64,000 bases of DNA from NCBI RefSeq assembly GCF_003569005.1, contig NZ_BCUR01000002.1:34491-98490 (forward strand). The letters run 5' to 3'. A program made the translations under genes and the position numbers. This document shows positions 40,571 through 49,474 of this stretch, one piece after another. Under the pieces are notes generated by a model. It was not told the DNA's origin. It was given only the letters and a program-made list of their open reading frames with translations, and did not search any database. Positions within the stretch are counted from its first letter, which is position 1. Every line of letters starts with the position of its first letter. This DNA is from Vibrio superstes. Its GTDB lineage: Bacteria; Pseudomonadota; Gammaproteobacteria; Enterobacterales; Vibrionaceae.

Positions 40571-41937
40571 AACTGCCTAAATTTAATAGCCTCTACGGGC
40601 GCATCTTTGCCATATTTTGGCTCACCATTTTGTTGGTGCTACTTGCTGTTATCGGCTTGCAGATGCTCGATCCGAGGAAGTCGCACTCCATCAATAAAGA
40701 CTCTCTAGATAAGATAACTCACCTAGTCAGCGCAGTAGAGAATGATCTGAGTAAAAGCACTAATCCGGTACGGACCTTAAGAAAGCTTGAAGAGCGCCGA
40801 TTTGGTAGTAAAGATTTTCGTCTTTACTTAGTGGATAACGAAGGCACCCTAGTCAGTAGAGAGCATGGCCCAAGACGCCACGCACTTCAGAGCATGGCAG
40901 CCCAATACATCAACGCAGCAGAACCGAGCCAACAGCTGTTCGGGCGCTTTATGGTAGCGGGTCCCTTCCCCATTCAAATCAGCGGCAGTGATTTCGTTAT
41001 CTATGCGGGCTTTAGCACCAATACGCCACCACCGCTCCTTTATCAGTTCTTGGATGCTCCCTTCAAGTTGTTGCTGTTTATCATGGTCGTGAGCACCCCA
41101 TTACTCTTGTTGTGCGCTTGGAACTTGAGCCTCCCTGCTCGAAGGCTCGAGCTCGCAGCCAAGCGAGTCACTCATGGGCAATTTGAGGTAGACCCTAGCC
41201 TTGAGCAAGGCACCAGCGAGTTCAAACAGACCGGGGCCAGCTTTAACCAGATGGTGCTATCCATTAATCAAATGGTCTCGGGTCAGCAGAAGCTCTTATC
41301 TGATATTTCGCACGAGCTTCGCTCACCACTGACTCGCTTGAGAATGGCCAATGCTCTTGCAACGCGAAAGCAAGGCTCGTCCAAGGAACTTGAGCGTATA
41401 GAAACGGAAGCAGAGAGGCTGGAGCAGATGATAAAAGACCTGCTCGGACTGTCACGCATGCAAATAGACAGCCACCACAATCGAACGCAATTGCAGGCTC
41501 AGTCGTTATGGGAAGAGATGCTATTAGATGCTCAATTTGAAGCTGAGCAAAGCCAGATAAGCTTAAATTTTCAATCTATTCCCGAAGTGACTTTGGTGGG
41601 TAACGAAAAACTGCTTTCCAGCGCATTTGAAAACATAGTGCGTAATGCCATTCGCTATGGTCAATCTAAGATAGAGGTACAGTTTTCACTATCTGACCAT
41701 CAATTAACGTTTACCGTTGAAGACGATGGTCCGGGCGTACCAGAAGATGAGCTTGAAAGCATATTCCGTCCCTTCTATCGCGTATCAACCGCTCGAGATA
41801 GAGAGAGCGGTGGCACAGGGCTAGGCCTTGCCATTACTGAAAGCGCCATCTTACAACACAACGGGACAATCAAAGCTGAGCGTGGCACCTCATTAGGTGG
41901 ACTAAAGATGACAGTAAGTTTGCCTATTCATGCCTAG
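40567..41937 (+). CDS. cpxA: envelope stress sensor kinase CpxA
   Basis: 456-residue inner-membrane histidine kinase. Order: TM1 (about 12-30), periplasmic sensor domain, TM2 (about 160-182), HAMP, HisKA with the phospho-His in ISHELRSPLTRLR, and HATPase with N box NAIRYG, G1 DDGPG and G2 GGTGLGLAI. Normally held inactive by CpxP. Co-transcribed with cpxR. Confidence 0.96.
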   Translation: MKLPKFNSLYGRIFAIFWLTILLVLLAVIGLQMLDPRKSHSINKDSLDKITHLVSAVENDLSKSTNPVRTLRKLEERRFGSKDFRLYLVDNEGTLVSREHGPRRHALQSMAAQYINAAEPSQQLFGRFMVAGPFPIQISGSDFVIYAGFSTNTPPPLLYQFLDAPFKLLLFIMVVSTPLLLLCAWNLSLPARRLELAAKRVTHGQFEVDPSLEQGTSEFKQTGASFNQMVLSINQMVSGQQKLLSDISHELRSPLTRLRMANALATRKQGSSKELERIETEAERLEQMIKDLLGLSRMQIDSHHNRTQLQAQSLWEEMLLDAQFEAEQSQISLNFQSIPEVTLVGNEKLLSSAFENIVRNAIRYGQSKIEVQFSLSDHQLTFTVEDDGPGVPEDELESIFRPFYRVSTARDRESGGTGLGLAITESAILQHNGTIKAERGTSLGGLKMTVSLPIHA

Positions 41938-41944
41938 GTGAATG

Positions 41945-41987
41945 GCAGGCAGTGCACCTAAAACACGTTTAGGTATATACTGCCTGC
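41945..41987 (+). terminator. long hairpin after cpxA
   Basis: GCAGGCAGT (41945-41953) pairs with ACTGCCTGC (41979-41987), and inside it ACCTAAA (41956-41962) pairs with TTTAGGT (41968-41974). The loop is 5 nt. ATTATTTAT follows. It lies between cpxA and trmL and probably ends cpxRA transcripts. Confidence 0.65.
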
Positions 41988-42012
41988 ATTATTTATCAAT
42001 ACATGACAGCTT

Positions 42013-42489
42013 ATGTTTGACATCGCTTTATACGAACCAGAAATCGCGCCGAACACCGGCAACATCATCCGACTTTGCGCAAACTGCGGTGCCAACTTGC
42101 ACCTTATTGAACCACTAGGTTTTGACTTAGAAGAAAAGAAAGTAAGACGTGCCGGCCTTGATTACCACGACCTTGCGCGCGTTAAGCGTCATAAGAACTA
42201 TCAAGCGTTTATTGATTTCTTAAATGAGCGAGATGGCGATTATCGAATCTTTGCCTGCACCACAAAAACCACAGGTCATCATGTCGATGCGAGCTATCAA
42301 CAAGGGGATGTATTGTTGTTTGGCCCTGAAACTCGTGGCCTACCCGCAGAACTCATCGAATCAATGCCTATGGAGCAAAGGATTCGCATTCCAATGGTGG
42401 CAGACAGTCGTTCTTTGAATTTGTCGAATGCAGTGGCCATTATTGCGTTTGAAGCATGGCGCCAGATGCGATTTGATGGCGCTGTATAA
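42013..42489 (+). CDS. trmL: tRNA (cytidine/uridine-34 2'-O)-methyltransferase TrmL
   Basis: 158-residue SPOUT-fold enzyme that methylates the wobble ribose of leucine tRNAs. Typical motifs: [28 protein letters not shown] at the N-terminus, [11 protein letters not shown], and the knot segment [19 protein letters not shown]. Convergent with fxsA, only 21 bp apart. Confidence 0.95.
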   Translation: MFDIALYEPEIAPNTGNIIRLCANCGANLHLIEPLGFDLEEKKVRRAGLDYHDLARVKRHKNYQAFIDFLNERDGDYRIFACTTKTTGHHVDASYQQGDVLLFGPETRGLPAELIESMPMEQRIRIPMVADSRSLNLSNAVAIIAFEAWRQMRFDGAV

Positions 42490-42498
42490 TACAGCGCC
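42478..42498. other. palindrome over the trmL stop codon
   Basis: GGCGCTGT-ATAAT-ACAGCGCC, a perfect 8-bp stem that includes the trmL stop. No T-run on either strand, so more likely an RNA-end stabiliser than a terminator on its own. Confidence 0.55.
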
Positions 42499-42510
42499 TG
42501 ATTAGCAACC

Positions 42511-43005
42511 TTAATTAAGACGGTCTTTATCTTGATCGTCTTTTTTCTCAAACTCTCCCTCGAACACATTACCATCATCCTTTTGATGACTATCAAACGG
42601 TCCGCGTTGCTCAAAATGCGTATGGCCTTGGAAACCAGAATGCATGCTATTTACCTGCACTCTTTTCATTAATTGCTGAGCGATAATAGCCCTTGGTTTA
42701 GGTAATAATACCAACATACCCAAAGCATCAGTCATAAAACCTGGAGTCAACAGAAGCACACCAGCGACTGCCAGCATGACGCCTTCAACAATTTGTTGAG
42801 CAGGCATTTCGCCTTGTTGCAGACGAGACTGTACAGAAAGTAGTGTCGCAATACCTTGACTGCGTACCAGTGATGCACCAATCAGCGCCGTCAAGATGAC
42901 AAGGAATATCGTAGTCCAAACACCGAGAAAACCGCCTACTTGAATAAATAGGCCAATCTCAACTATTGGCACCAAGATGAATAACAACAATAAAATAGGA
43001 AACAC
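42511..43005 (-). CDS. fxsA: FxsA family membrane protein
   Basis: 164-residue cytoplasmic membrane protein with about four hydrophobic stretches; overproduction in E. coli relieves phage T7 exclusion by the F plasmid, its native role is unknown. ALIGASLVRSQGIATL and LLLTPGFMTDALG are family motifs. The C-terminus is long and charged (KKDDQDKDR). The start is GTG at 43005, preceded by GAGGAGG. fxsA divergent from aspA is the enterobacterial order too. Confidence 0.9.
   Translation of the reverse strand: MFPILLLLFILVPIVEIGLFIQVGGFLGVWTTIFLVILTALIGASLVRSQGIATLLSVQSRLQQGEMPAQQIVEGVMLAVAGVLLLTPGFMTDALGMLVLLPKPRAIIAQQLMKRVQVNSMHSGFQGHTHFEQRGPFDSHQKDDGNVFEGEFEKKDDQDKDRLN
42517..42546 (+). terminator. 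trmL terminator inside the fxsA 3' end
   Basis: AAGACGGTC (42517-42525) and GATCGTCTT (42534-42542) form a 9-bp stem (one G-U pair) with an 8-nt loop, then continue as T6 on the plus strand. It lies within the last codons of fxsA. Confidence 0.75.
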
Positions 43006-43342
43006 GTATCCTCCTCGAATTTAGATGTTCAGTTTACGCGCAAAAAGGGGGTAAGCTCAATTGATATATAATTTTAGGTGCATAAGCCCGCACAGAGTTT
43101 CATTGGTGAAAGAAATTAATTAAACAGATGATAAAAAACTTCTCTATTTTTCCGCTACAAAAGTGATCAAATTATGATTTTTTTTTGTGGATTGCAGTAT
43201 CATTGGACAACATAAAATCTAGTCTGATTTTAGAACCATAAATATCTGCTGAATGGACTCATTAAACAGAATTGGTCATTGAACTAATAGGCTCTCACAT
43301 TCGCCTTTTAGATAAAAACCAAGATGAATAAAGGTCCATGCT
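43006..43342. other. divergent intergenic region, fxsA/aspA
   Basis: 337 bp with no gene; AT-rich, and must carry both promoters. AAGTGATCAAATTATGATTT near 43162 is an imperfect CRP/FNR-like dyad. I would not call it a site on sequence alone. Confidence 0.4.
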
Positions 43343-44779
43343 ATGACAACAACTACGACACTGTCAGCAACTCGTATAGAAGAAGATCTCCTTGGCCAAC
43401 GCCATGTTCCTGCCGACGCTTACTACGGCATTCATACCCTACGCGCAATCGAAAACTTTAATATCTCAAATGCGACCATCTCTGATGTACCCGAATTCGT
43501 TCGCGGTATGGTCATGACCAAAAAAGCAGCTGCGATTGCCAACAAAGAACTCAGTGTTATTCAACCCGATGTTGCCCAACACATTATCGATGCCTGTGAT
43601 GTCATTCTAGAAACAGGCCGCTGTATGGACCAATTCCCTTCTGATGTTTTCCAAGGCGGGGCTGGTACTTCAGTCAACATGAACGCCAATGAAGTAATTG
43701 CCAACCTCGCCCTCGAACTAATGGGCAAGGAAAAAGGCCAATACGACATCATCAACCCAAATGATGATGTGAATAAGAGCCAATCAACCAACTGTGCCTA
43801 CCCAACCGGTTTCCGTATCGCGGTATACAACAGCGTAAGTAAACTAATTGACTCTATTGAGTACCTTAAAGGCGCCTTCGATCTTAAGAGCGAAGAGTTC
43901 AACACCATCCTGAAAATGGGCCGTACACAGCTACAAGATGCAGTGCCTATGACGGTTGGCCAAGAATTTCGTGCATGGTCAGTGACCCTTGCCGAAGAAA
44001 TCCGCAACCTGCAATACACTGCCAAGCTACTACTAGAAGTAAACCTAGGTGCTACTGCTATCGGTACTGGCCTCAATGCGGCAGAAGGCTATCAAGAACT
44101 TGCGGTTAAAGCACTGGCTGACGTAACGGGATTAGAGTGCGTTCCTGCAGAAGACCTTATCGAAGCCACCTCAGACTGTGGTGCTTACGTAATGATGCAC
44201 GGCGCATTAAAGCGTCTTGCGGTTAAGCTTTCTAAGATCTGTAACGATTTGCGCTTATTGTCTTCTGGCCCTCGCGCAGGCCTCAATGAAATCAACTTGC
44301 CAGAGCTTCAAGCAGGCTCTTCAATCATGCCAGCTAAGGTTAACCCTGTAGTACCTGAGGTGGTTAACCAAGTGTGCTTTAAGGTGCTAGGCAACGACAA
44401 CACTATCTCGTTTGCTGCAGAAGGCGGTCAATTACAGCTCAACGTAATGGAGCCGGTTATTGCCCAAAGCATGTTTGAGTCCCTAGACATCTTGAGCAAC
44501 GCTTGTGTAAATCTACGTGACAAATGCATCGATGGCATCACGGTGAATAAAGAGGTGTGTGAAAGCCACGTATTTAACTCTATCGGTATTGTGACTTACC
44601 TAAACCCTTATATTGGCCACCATGAAGGTGACATCGTCGGTAAGATCTGTGCAGAAACAGGCAAGAATGTTCGTGAGGTAGTACTTGAAAGAGGACTGCT
44701 CACCGAGGCGGAATTAGAAGATATATTCTCTGTTGAGAATCTAATGAAACCACAATATAGAGCAAAGCGCTTCAGCTAG
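43343..44779 (+). CDS. aspA: aspartate ammonia-lyase
   Basis: 478-residue tetrameric enzyme that splits aspartate to fumarate and ammonia, feeding fumarate respiration (frdABCD at 10140). Fumarase/aspartase superfamily motifs: [18 protein letters not shown], the catalytic loop [15 protein letters not shown], and [13 protein letters not shown]. dcuA follows after 131 bp that hold two hairpins; the two are commonly co-regulated. Confidence 0.97.
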   Translation: MTTTTTLSATRIEEDLLGQRHVPADAYYGIHTLRAIENFNISNATISDVPEFVRGMVMTKKAAAIANKELSVIQPDVAQHIIDACDVILETGRCMDQFPSDVFQGGAGTSVNMNANEVIANLALELMGKEKGQYDIINPNDDVNKSQSTNCAYPTGFRIAVYNSVSKLIDSIEYLKGAFDLKSEEFNTILKMGRTQLQDAVPMTVGQEFRAWSVTLAEEIRNLQYTAKLLLEVNLGATAIGTGLNAAEGYQELAVKALADVTGLECVPAEDLIEATSDCGAYVMMHGALKRLAVKLSKICNDLRLLSSGPRAGLNEINLPELQAGSSIMPAKVNPVVPEVVNQVCFKVLGNDNTISFAAEGGQLQLNVMEPVIAQSMFESLDILSNACVNLRDKCIDGITVNKEVCESHVFNSIGIVTYLNPYIGHHEGDIVGKICAETGKNVREVVLERGLLTEAELEDIFSVENLMKPQYRAKRFS

Positions 44780-44790
44780 GTCTGGCTCTA

Positions 44791-44865
44791 TTAGGAAGGG
44801 AAACTTAGTTAGGTCTAGTCTACCCTTCCTAAACACTCAATCTCAAAGCCCCCACTTTGAGATTG
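44791..44865 (+). terminator. two hairpins between aspA and dcuA
   Basis: The first pairs TTAGGAAGGG (44791-44800) with CCCTTCCTAA (44823-44832). The second pairs CAATCTCAAAG (44838-44848) with CTTTGAGATTG (44855-44865) around a 6-nt loop and is followed by TTTACAATT. The second looks like a moderate terminator or attenuator. Confidence 0.7.
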
Positions 44866-44910
44866 TTTACAATTACCCCCAAATAAAATCCAATTAAAGG
44901 AAAACAACAA

Positions 44911-46218
44911 ATGATAATGGTAGAACTGTTAGTTGTTCTAGTGTTCATATATTTAGGCGCCAGAATTGGCGGCATTGGCATAGGTTTAGCGGGTGGCTTA
45001 GGTGTCATCGCGCTCTCCCTTGGCCTTGGTATTCCAACTAGCCAAGACTTCATCCCAATCGATGTGATTTTGATTATTATGTCGGTTATTACCGCTATCG
45101 CAGCCATGCAGGTCGCCGGTGGTATGGATTGGTTGGTACAAATAGCCGAAGACTTCTTGCGTAAGCACCCAGAGCGAATCACCTTTTACGCACCAATCGT
45201 TACCTTTGTCATGACGCTGATGGCAGGTACTGGACACACTGCATTCTCTACACTTCCGGTTATTGCCGAAGTAGCAAAAGGCCAAGGCATTCGACCTTCT
45301 CGACCACTTTCTATTGCCGTAGTTGCCTCTCAGATTGCTATCACAGCGTCTCCTATTTCTGCTGCTGTTGTTGCCTTTGCTGCTATGTTGGAGCCTCAAG
45401 GTGTGGGTTACTTAACACTACTGGCTATCTGCATTCCGACTACGTTCATTGCCTGCATGGTTGGTGCCTTCGTTGCTAACTTTATTGGTTGCCCACTAAA
45501 AGATGACCCTGTTTATCAGGAGCGTCTAGAGCAAGGTCTGATCAAACTTAGCACAGGTGAAAGACGCGAGATTTTACCTACCGCAAAACGTGCAACCTAC
45601 ATCTTCCTAGGTGCCATCGTATTTGTGGTCTTGTATGCCGCAGCTATTTCAGGCTCTGTGGGTCTGATTGAAAACCCAACCCTGGGTCGCAACGAAGCCA
45701 TCATGACCGTTATGCTGGGCGCTGCAGCAGTGATTGTACTAACCACTAAGATTGATGCGGCAATGATCCCGGCAGCTGCAACCTTCCGCTCAGGTATGAC
45801 TGCGTGTGTATGTGTACTTGGTGTTGCTTGGTTAGGTTCTACCTTTGTTAACGCGCACGTGAATGACATTAAAGAGTTTGCGGGGTCACTTCTTGCTGAT
45901 TACCCGTGGATGCTAGCACTAGTACTATTCTTTGCCTCTATGCTTCTATACTCGCAAGGTGCAACCACAGTTGCACTTATGCCTGCAGCTTTGGCTATTG
46001 GTGTTGCGCCGCTAACGGCAGTGGCATCTTTTGCCGCGGTTAGTGCTCTGTTTGTACTGCCAACCTATCCAACACTATTGGCGGCGGTTGAGATGGATGA
46101 CACTGGTTCAACTCGAATCGGTAAATATGTATTTAACCACCCATTCTTCTTGCCCGGTGTTGCCACCATTTCAACAGCCGTAACCTTAGGCTTTGTATTT
46201 GGTAGCTTCTTTATCTAA
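44911..46218 (+). CDS. dcuA: anaerobic C4-dicarboxylate transporter DcuA
   Basis: 435-residue inner-membrane protein that imports aspartate, fumarate or malate in exchange for succinate. It aligns with E. coli DcuA throughout: GARIGGIGIGLAGGLGV, LMAGTGHTAFSTLPVIAEVAKGQGI, AITASPISAAVV and FVLPTYPTLLAAVEMDDTGSTRIG-like segments. Ten or more hydrophobic helices. Follows aspA. Confidence 0.95.
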   Translation: MIMVELLVVLVFIYLGARIGGIGIGLAGGLGVIALSLGLGIPTSQDFIPIDVILIIMSVITAIAAMQVAGGMDWLVQIAEDFLRKHPERITFYAPIVTFVMTLMAGTGHTAFSTLPVIAEVAKGQGIRPSRPLSIAVVASQIAITASPISAAVVAFAAMLEPQGVGYLTLLAICIPTTFIACMVGAFVANFIGCPLKDDPVYQERLEQGLIKLSTGERREILPTAKRATYIFLGAIVFVVLYAAAISGSVGLIENPTLGRNEAIMTVMLGAAAVIVLTTKIDAAMIPAAATFRSGMTACVCVLGVAWLGSTFVNAHVNDIKEFAGSLLADYPWMLALVLFFASMLLYSQGATTVALMPAALAIGVAPLTAVASFAAVSALFVLPTYPTLLAAVEMDDTGSTRIGKYVFNHPFFLPGVATISTAVTLGFVFGSFFI

Positions 46219-46238
46219 ATATCACTACTAACTCTCTT

Positions 46239-46263
46239 GGGGCGCTATTTGTGCCCCTTTTTT
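46239..46263 (+). terminator. dcuA terminator
   Basis: GGGGCGC (46239-46245) and GTGCCCC (46251-46257), a 7-bp stem with one G-U pair, then T6. Confidence 0.9.
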
Positions 46264-46370
46264 ATTGCCAATTACAATCACTCAGATCCACCAACACTGT
46301 GTAGGCGAACGAAACTTAATCCGCTACTATCAGGTCTACTAGTTATCTGAATCATAAATTGCCGGACACT

Positions 46371-48164
46371 ATGCGCACCGTTTTACTCTCATTTTTATTG
46401 CTTTGCTTTTCTCAGGCCGCCGTTGCCTCGTTCAACAGTGAATCGAGCTCACCGATTCAGAGCGGATTTGAACAACCAAGTTTTGGTCAGCCTAGCTTTT
46501 TGCGAGTTGAGCAAGCCTTCCCGTTTGATTTCGTTCAGCAAGGAAAACAGGTACGACTCACATGGCAAGTCACCGATGGCTACTACCTCTATCAATCTCG
46601 ATTTGATGTCAGCGCAGAAAATGCCACTTTAGGTGAGATCTCTTTAAAAGAAGGGACACCTTATGAAGATGAGTTTTTTGGCCTAGTCAATATCTATACC
46701 GAACCTGTCACTATTACCGTGCCAATCATAGAGCAAAGCAAAAATGCCCAGCTCATTGTTCAGTATCAAGGATGCGCCAAGGCTGGATTCTGTTATCCGC
46801 CTGAAACAAAGGTGATTGATCTTGAACCCATTGCTGGTTCTGAAAATACACAATTAGACAATACCACCAGTACTGCTGATTCACCGTCAGGATCATCGCT
46901 ACCCAAAAGCGAGAGCGATATGGCAGCGATGCTCGGTGATTCGATGTGGACCCCTTTGATCTTTTTGCTGCTAGGCATAGGGCTGGCTTTCACTCCCTGC
47001 GTGTTACCCATGTACCCTATTTTGACCAGCATCGTTTTGGGTAATGGCAAGCAGTCCACTGCCCGCGCACTGGCACTTTCTTTTGTTTACGTTCAGGGAA
47101 TGGCCCTCACCTACACCTTACTTGGATTGATCGTTGCCTCTGCCGGCTTGCAATTTCAAGCAGCCCTGCAACATCCAGCCGTGCTGATCACCATTAGTGT
47201 GCTATTCGTGTTGTTGTCTCTCTCTATGTTCGGTTTATACAACCTGCAATTGCCAAGCAGTGTTCAAACCAAGCTCAATGAAATAAGCAACCAGCAAAAA
47301 GGTGGTCGTTGGTTCGGTGCTTTTGCGATGGGAGCGATATCTGGGTTGGTATGCTCACCTTGTACCACCGCCCCGCTATCAGGTGCACTGTTGTATGTAG
47401 CACAAACAGGAGACCTTTTCACCGGAGCGATCACCTTATATGCGTTGGCTCTAGGAATGGGGATCCCCCTAATCCTGCTTGCTGTATTTGGCAATCGTTT
47501 CTTACCAAAAGCAGGATTGTGGATGGACAAGGTAAAGACCCTATTTGGCTTTGTCTTACTGGCCGCACCGCTGTTCTTCCTTGAACGAATCCTAAGTGCT
47601 GAATGGATTTCTGCACTGTGGTCGATTCTTGGTGTTTCTTTCTTTGCTTGGCTCTATCACGCAAAGAATCAAGTGCCGTTTGGCACTTGGAAGCAAAGTC
47701 TCATAGGTATCATCGCGATACTAGGCTTAATAGGCTCGGCACAACCGGTATGGAACAAGCTACTTGGTTTAGAGAGCACCATTGAGGCGCCACAATCTGA
47801 GATAGAGTTTATCCGTGTGACGACCGTCCAAGACCTGCAGCAAGAGCTAGAAAAAGCCAAGCAAGCTGGTAAGCCGGTGATGTTAGATTTCTATGCGGAC
47901 TGGTGTGTGGCATGTAAAGAGTTTGAGAAGTACACCTTCCATGAAGCTAGCGTGGAGCAAACGCTCAAAGGCTTTGTGCTACTGCAAGCAGACGTCACTA
48001 AAAATCAGCCTAGAGATATTCAGATGCTGGAGCACATGCGAGTACTTGGATTACCCACCATTGAGTTTTGGAACAGCGAGGGTGAACACCTCCCATCCGC
48101 AAGGCTCACCGGTTTTGTGAAGGCTGAGCCATTCTTAAACCACCTACAACGCTTCAACCTATAA
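46371..48164 (+). CDS. dsbD: thiol:disulfide interchange protein DsbD
   Basis: 597-residue membrane protein that carries electrons from cytoplasmic thioredoxin to periplasmic DsbC/DsbE. Order: signal peptide ([19 protein letters not shown]); periplasmic alpha domain with CAKAGFC; eight-helix core with Cys in [10 protein letters not shown] and [13 protein letters not shown]-terminal periplasmic thioredoxin domain with WCVACK. All six redox Cys are present. The ATG at 46371 begins the signal; a TTG at 46359 is upstream. In E. coli cutA lies between dcuA and dsbD; it is absent here. Confidence 0.96.
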   Translation: MRTVLLSFLLLCFSQAAVASFNSESSSPIQSGFEQPSFGQPSFLRVEQAFPFDFVQQGKQVRLTWQVTDGYYLYQSRFDVSAENATLGEISLKEGTPYEDEFFGLVNIYTEPVTITVPIIEQSKNAQLIVQYQGCAKAGFCYPPETKVIDLEPIAGSENTQLDNTTSTADSPSGSSLPKSESDMAAMLGDSMWTPLIFLLLGIGLAFTPCVLPMYPILTSIVLGNGKQSTARALALSFVYVQGMALTYTLLGLIVASAGLQFQAALQHPAVLITISVLFVLLSLSMFGLYNLQLPSSVQTKLNEISNQQKGGRWFGAFAMGAISGLVCSPCTTAPLSGALLYVAQTGDLFTGAITLYALALGMGIPLILLAVFGNRFLPKAGLWMDKVKTLFGFVLLAAPLFFLERILSAEWISALWSILGVSFFAWLYHAKNQVPFGTWKQSLIGIIAILGLIGSAQPVWNKLLGLESTIEAPQSEIEFIRVTTVQDLQQELEKAKQAGKPVMLDFYADWCVACKEFEKYTFHEASVEQTLKGFVLLQADVTKNQPRDIQMLEHMRVLGLPTIEFWNSEGEHLPSARLTGFVKAEPFLNHLQRFNL

Positions 48165-48174
48165 ACAAAAGTAG

Positions 48175-48204
48175 ACGCCCATCAAATCAATTGATGGGCG
48201 TTTT
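48175..48204 (+). terminator. dsbD terminator
   Basis: ACGCCCATCAA (48175-48185) and TTGATGGGCGT (48191-48201) form an 11-bp perfect stem with a 5-nt loop, followed by TTT. Confidence 0.88.
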
Positions 48205-48323
48205 ATCCACCTAAGCGCATAAATATCGATACAACTCAGAGTTTTAGTGGCCAAATCTTGTTCATTAAAATAAAACCATCAATAATCACTTAAACCACTA
48301 ATGAATACTTGGGTAAAAGTGAT

Positions 48324-48959
48324 ATGGACGCCACTTACACTATTGTTATCGCGGATGACCATCCTCTATTTAGAAACGCTCTGTTTCAGTCCGTACACAT
48401 GGCGATCAGTGGGGCCAATCTTTTAGAAGCCGAATCACTAGATACCTTACTGGAATTGCTTCGCAAACAGGAAGACGTAGACCTCGTTCTGTTAGATTTA
48501 AAGATGCCTGGCGCTAATGGCATGTCTGGACTGATGCAGCTGCGCAGTGAATTTCCCGACATTGCTGTAGTGGTCATATCCGCAAGCGAAGAACCCTCCG
48601 TTGTCAGCCAAGTAAAAAGTCACGGCGCATTTGGGTTTATTCCTAAATCCACTGATATGCGAAGCCTTATCAATGCGCTCAATCAGGTACTCAGTGGCGA
48701 TCAATTCTTCCCCGCAGACCTAGCTAAGCAAGCAGAACAATACAGTGACATATCAGACAAACTTGCTTCCCTTACCCCACAGCAATATAAGGTGTTGGCA
48801 ATGCTAGCAGATGGCCTCCTGAACAAGCAGATTGCCTATGAGCTTGATGTCTCTGTGGCTACCATCAAGGCACACATGACGGCTATCTTCCGTAAGCTTG
48901 GTGTCACCAACCGCACTCAAGCGGTTATCTTACTGCAGCAATCAGAGGTTGAGTCTTGA
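48324..48959 (+). CDS. crbR: LuxR/NarL-type response regulator CrbR (acetate switch)
   Basis: 211-residue regulator: receiver domain with ADDHPLFR and phosphorylated Asp in LVLLDLKMPG, then a C-terminal LuxR helix-turn-helix (LTPQQYKVLAMLADGLLNKQIA ... VATIKAHMTAIFRKLGV). Placed between dsbD and an acetate-type symporter and near the crbS-type kinase, it fits CrbR, which with CrbS turns on acs in Vibrio (ErdR/MxtR in Pseudomonas). The name rests on family and context. The ATG at 48324 is chosen; a TTG at 48309 is in frame upstream. Confidence 0.82.
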   Translation: MDATYTIVIADDHPLFRNALFQSVHMAISGANLLEAESLDTLLELLRKQEDVDLVLLDLKMPGANGMSGLMQLRSEFPDIAVVVISASEEPSVVSQVKSHGAFGFIPKSTDMRSLINALNQVLSGDQFFPADLAKQAEQYSDISDKLASLTPQQYKVLAMLADGLLNKQIAYELDVSVATIKAHMTAIFRKLGVTNRTQAVILLQQSEVES

Positions 48960-49198
48960 TGCCAAGACAACCTCTTGATTGATAAATAAAAGCAATATTT
49001 CCTACTTCCGCATTAGACCTTTGGCTAATACTGCGCAAAATCAACTTCACACTTTTCCCTGCAATATCATTAACACCCTGATTTTAAAGACCTTAATTAA
49101 AAATATCGTCAAGACCAAAGTTCAAATGAGTTATTACAACCCCACTGCTATCGTATGCTTGAAACATTTTATTAACAAACAAGTGTAAGGAGACGGCA
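48960..49198 (+). promoter_or_regulatory. leader/promoter region of the symporter operon
   Basis: 239 bp without a gene. A short dyad ATTAG-N8-CTAAT (49012-49029) flanked by CGC and GCG is the most visible structure. TAAGGAG immediately precedes the first symporter gene. If the symporter is a CrbR target, the binding site should be here. Confidence 0.4.
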
Positions 49199-49462
49199 AT
49201 GGCGTTTGAAAATGAAGAACGAGCCAAAGCCTACTGGAGCAAGAATGTTCGACTCATGATTAGCCTTTTGGTTATCTGGTTTGTTGTGTCATTCGGCTGC
49301 GGTATTTTATTTGTGGATCAACTCAACCAAATTCAAATCGGCGGCTATAAGTTAGGCTTCTGGTTTGCACAGCAGGGTGCCATCTACTGTTTCTTGGGCA
49401 TTATTTTCTACTATGCGTGGAAGATGCGTCAGATTGACCGCGAATTTAACGTAGAAGAATAG
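49199..49462 (+). CDS. sodium:solute symporter small subunit (DUF4212)
   Basis: 87-residue inner-membrane protein with two hydrophobic helices (about 18-40 and 55-74), matching the small-subunit family (TIGR03647/DUF4212) always found before a VC_2705-type large subunit. AYWSKNVRLM at the N-terminus and FWFAQQGAIYCFLGIIFYY are family segments. AAGGAG is well placed. The large subunit starts 12 bp downstream, so the two are coupled. Confidence 0.9.
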   Translation: MAFENEERAKAYWSKNVRLMISLLVIWFVVSFGCGILFVDQLNQIQIGGYKLGFWFAQQGAIYCFLGIIFYYAWKMRQIDREFNVEE

Positions 49463-49474
49463 GGAGCTACAAAG

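Noticed and set aside
43160..43182. CRP or FNR site upstream of aspA
   Set aside because: AAGTGATCAAATTATGATTT has one good half only; kept as a remark, not a site.
44998..45399. 133-residue open frame antisense to dcuA
   Set aside because: Low-complexity Asn/Arg/His-rich translation typical of a shadow frame.
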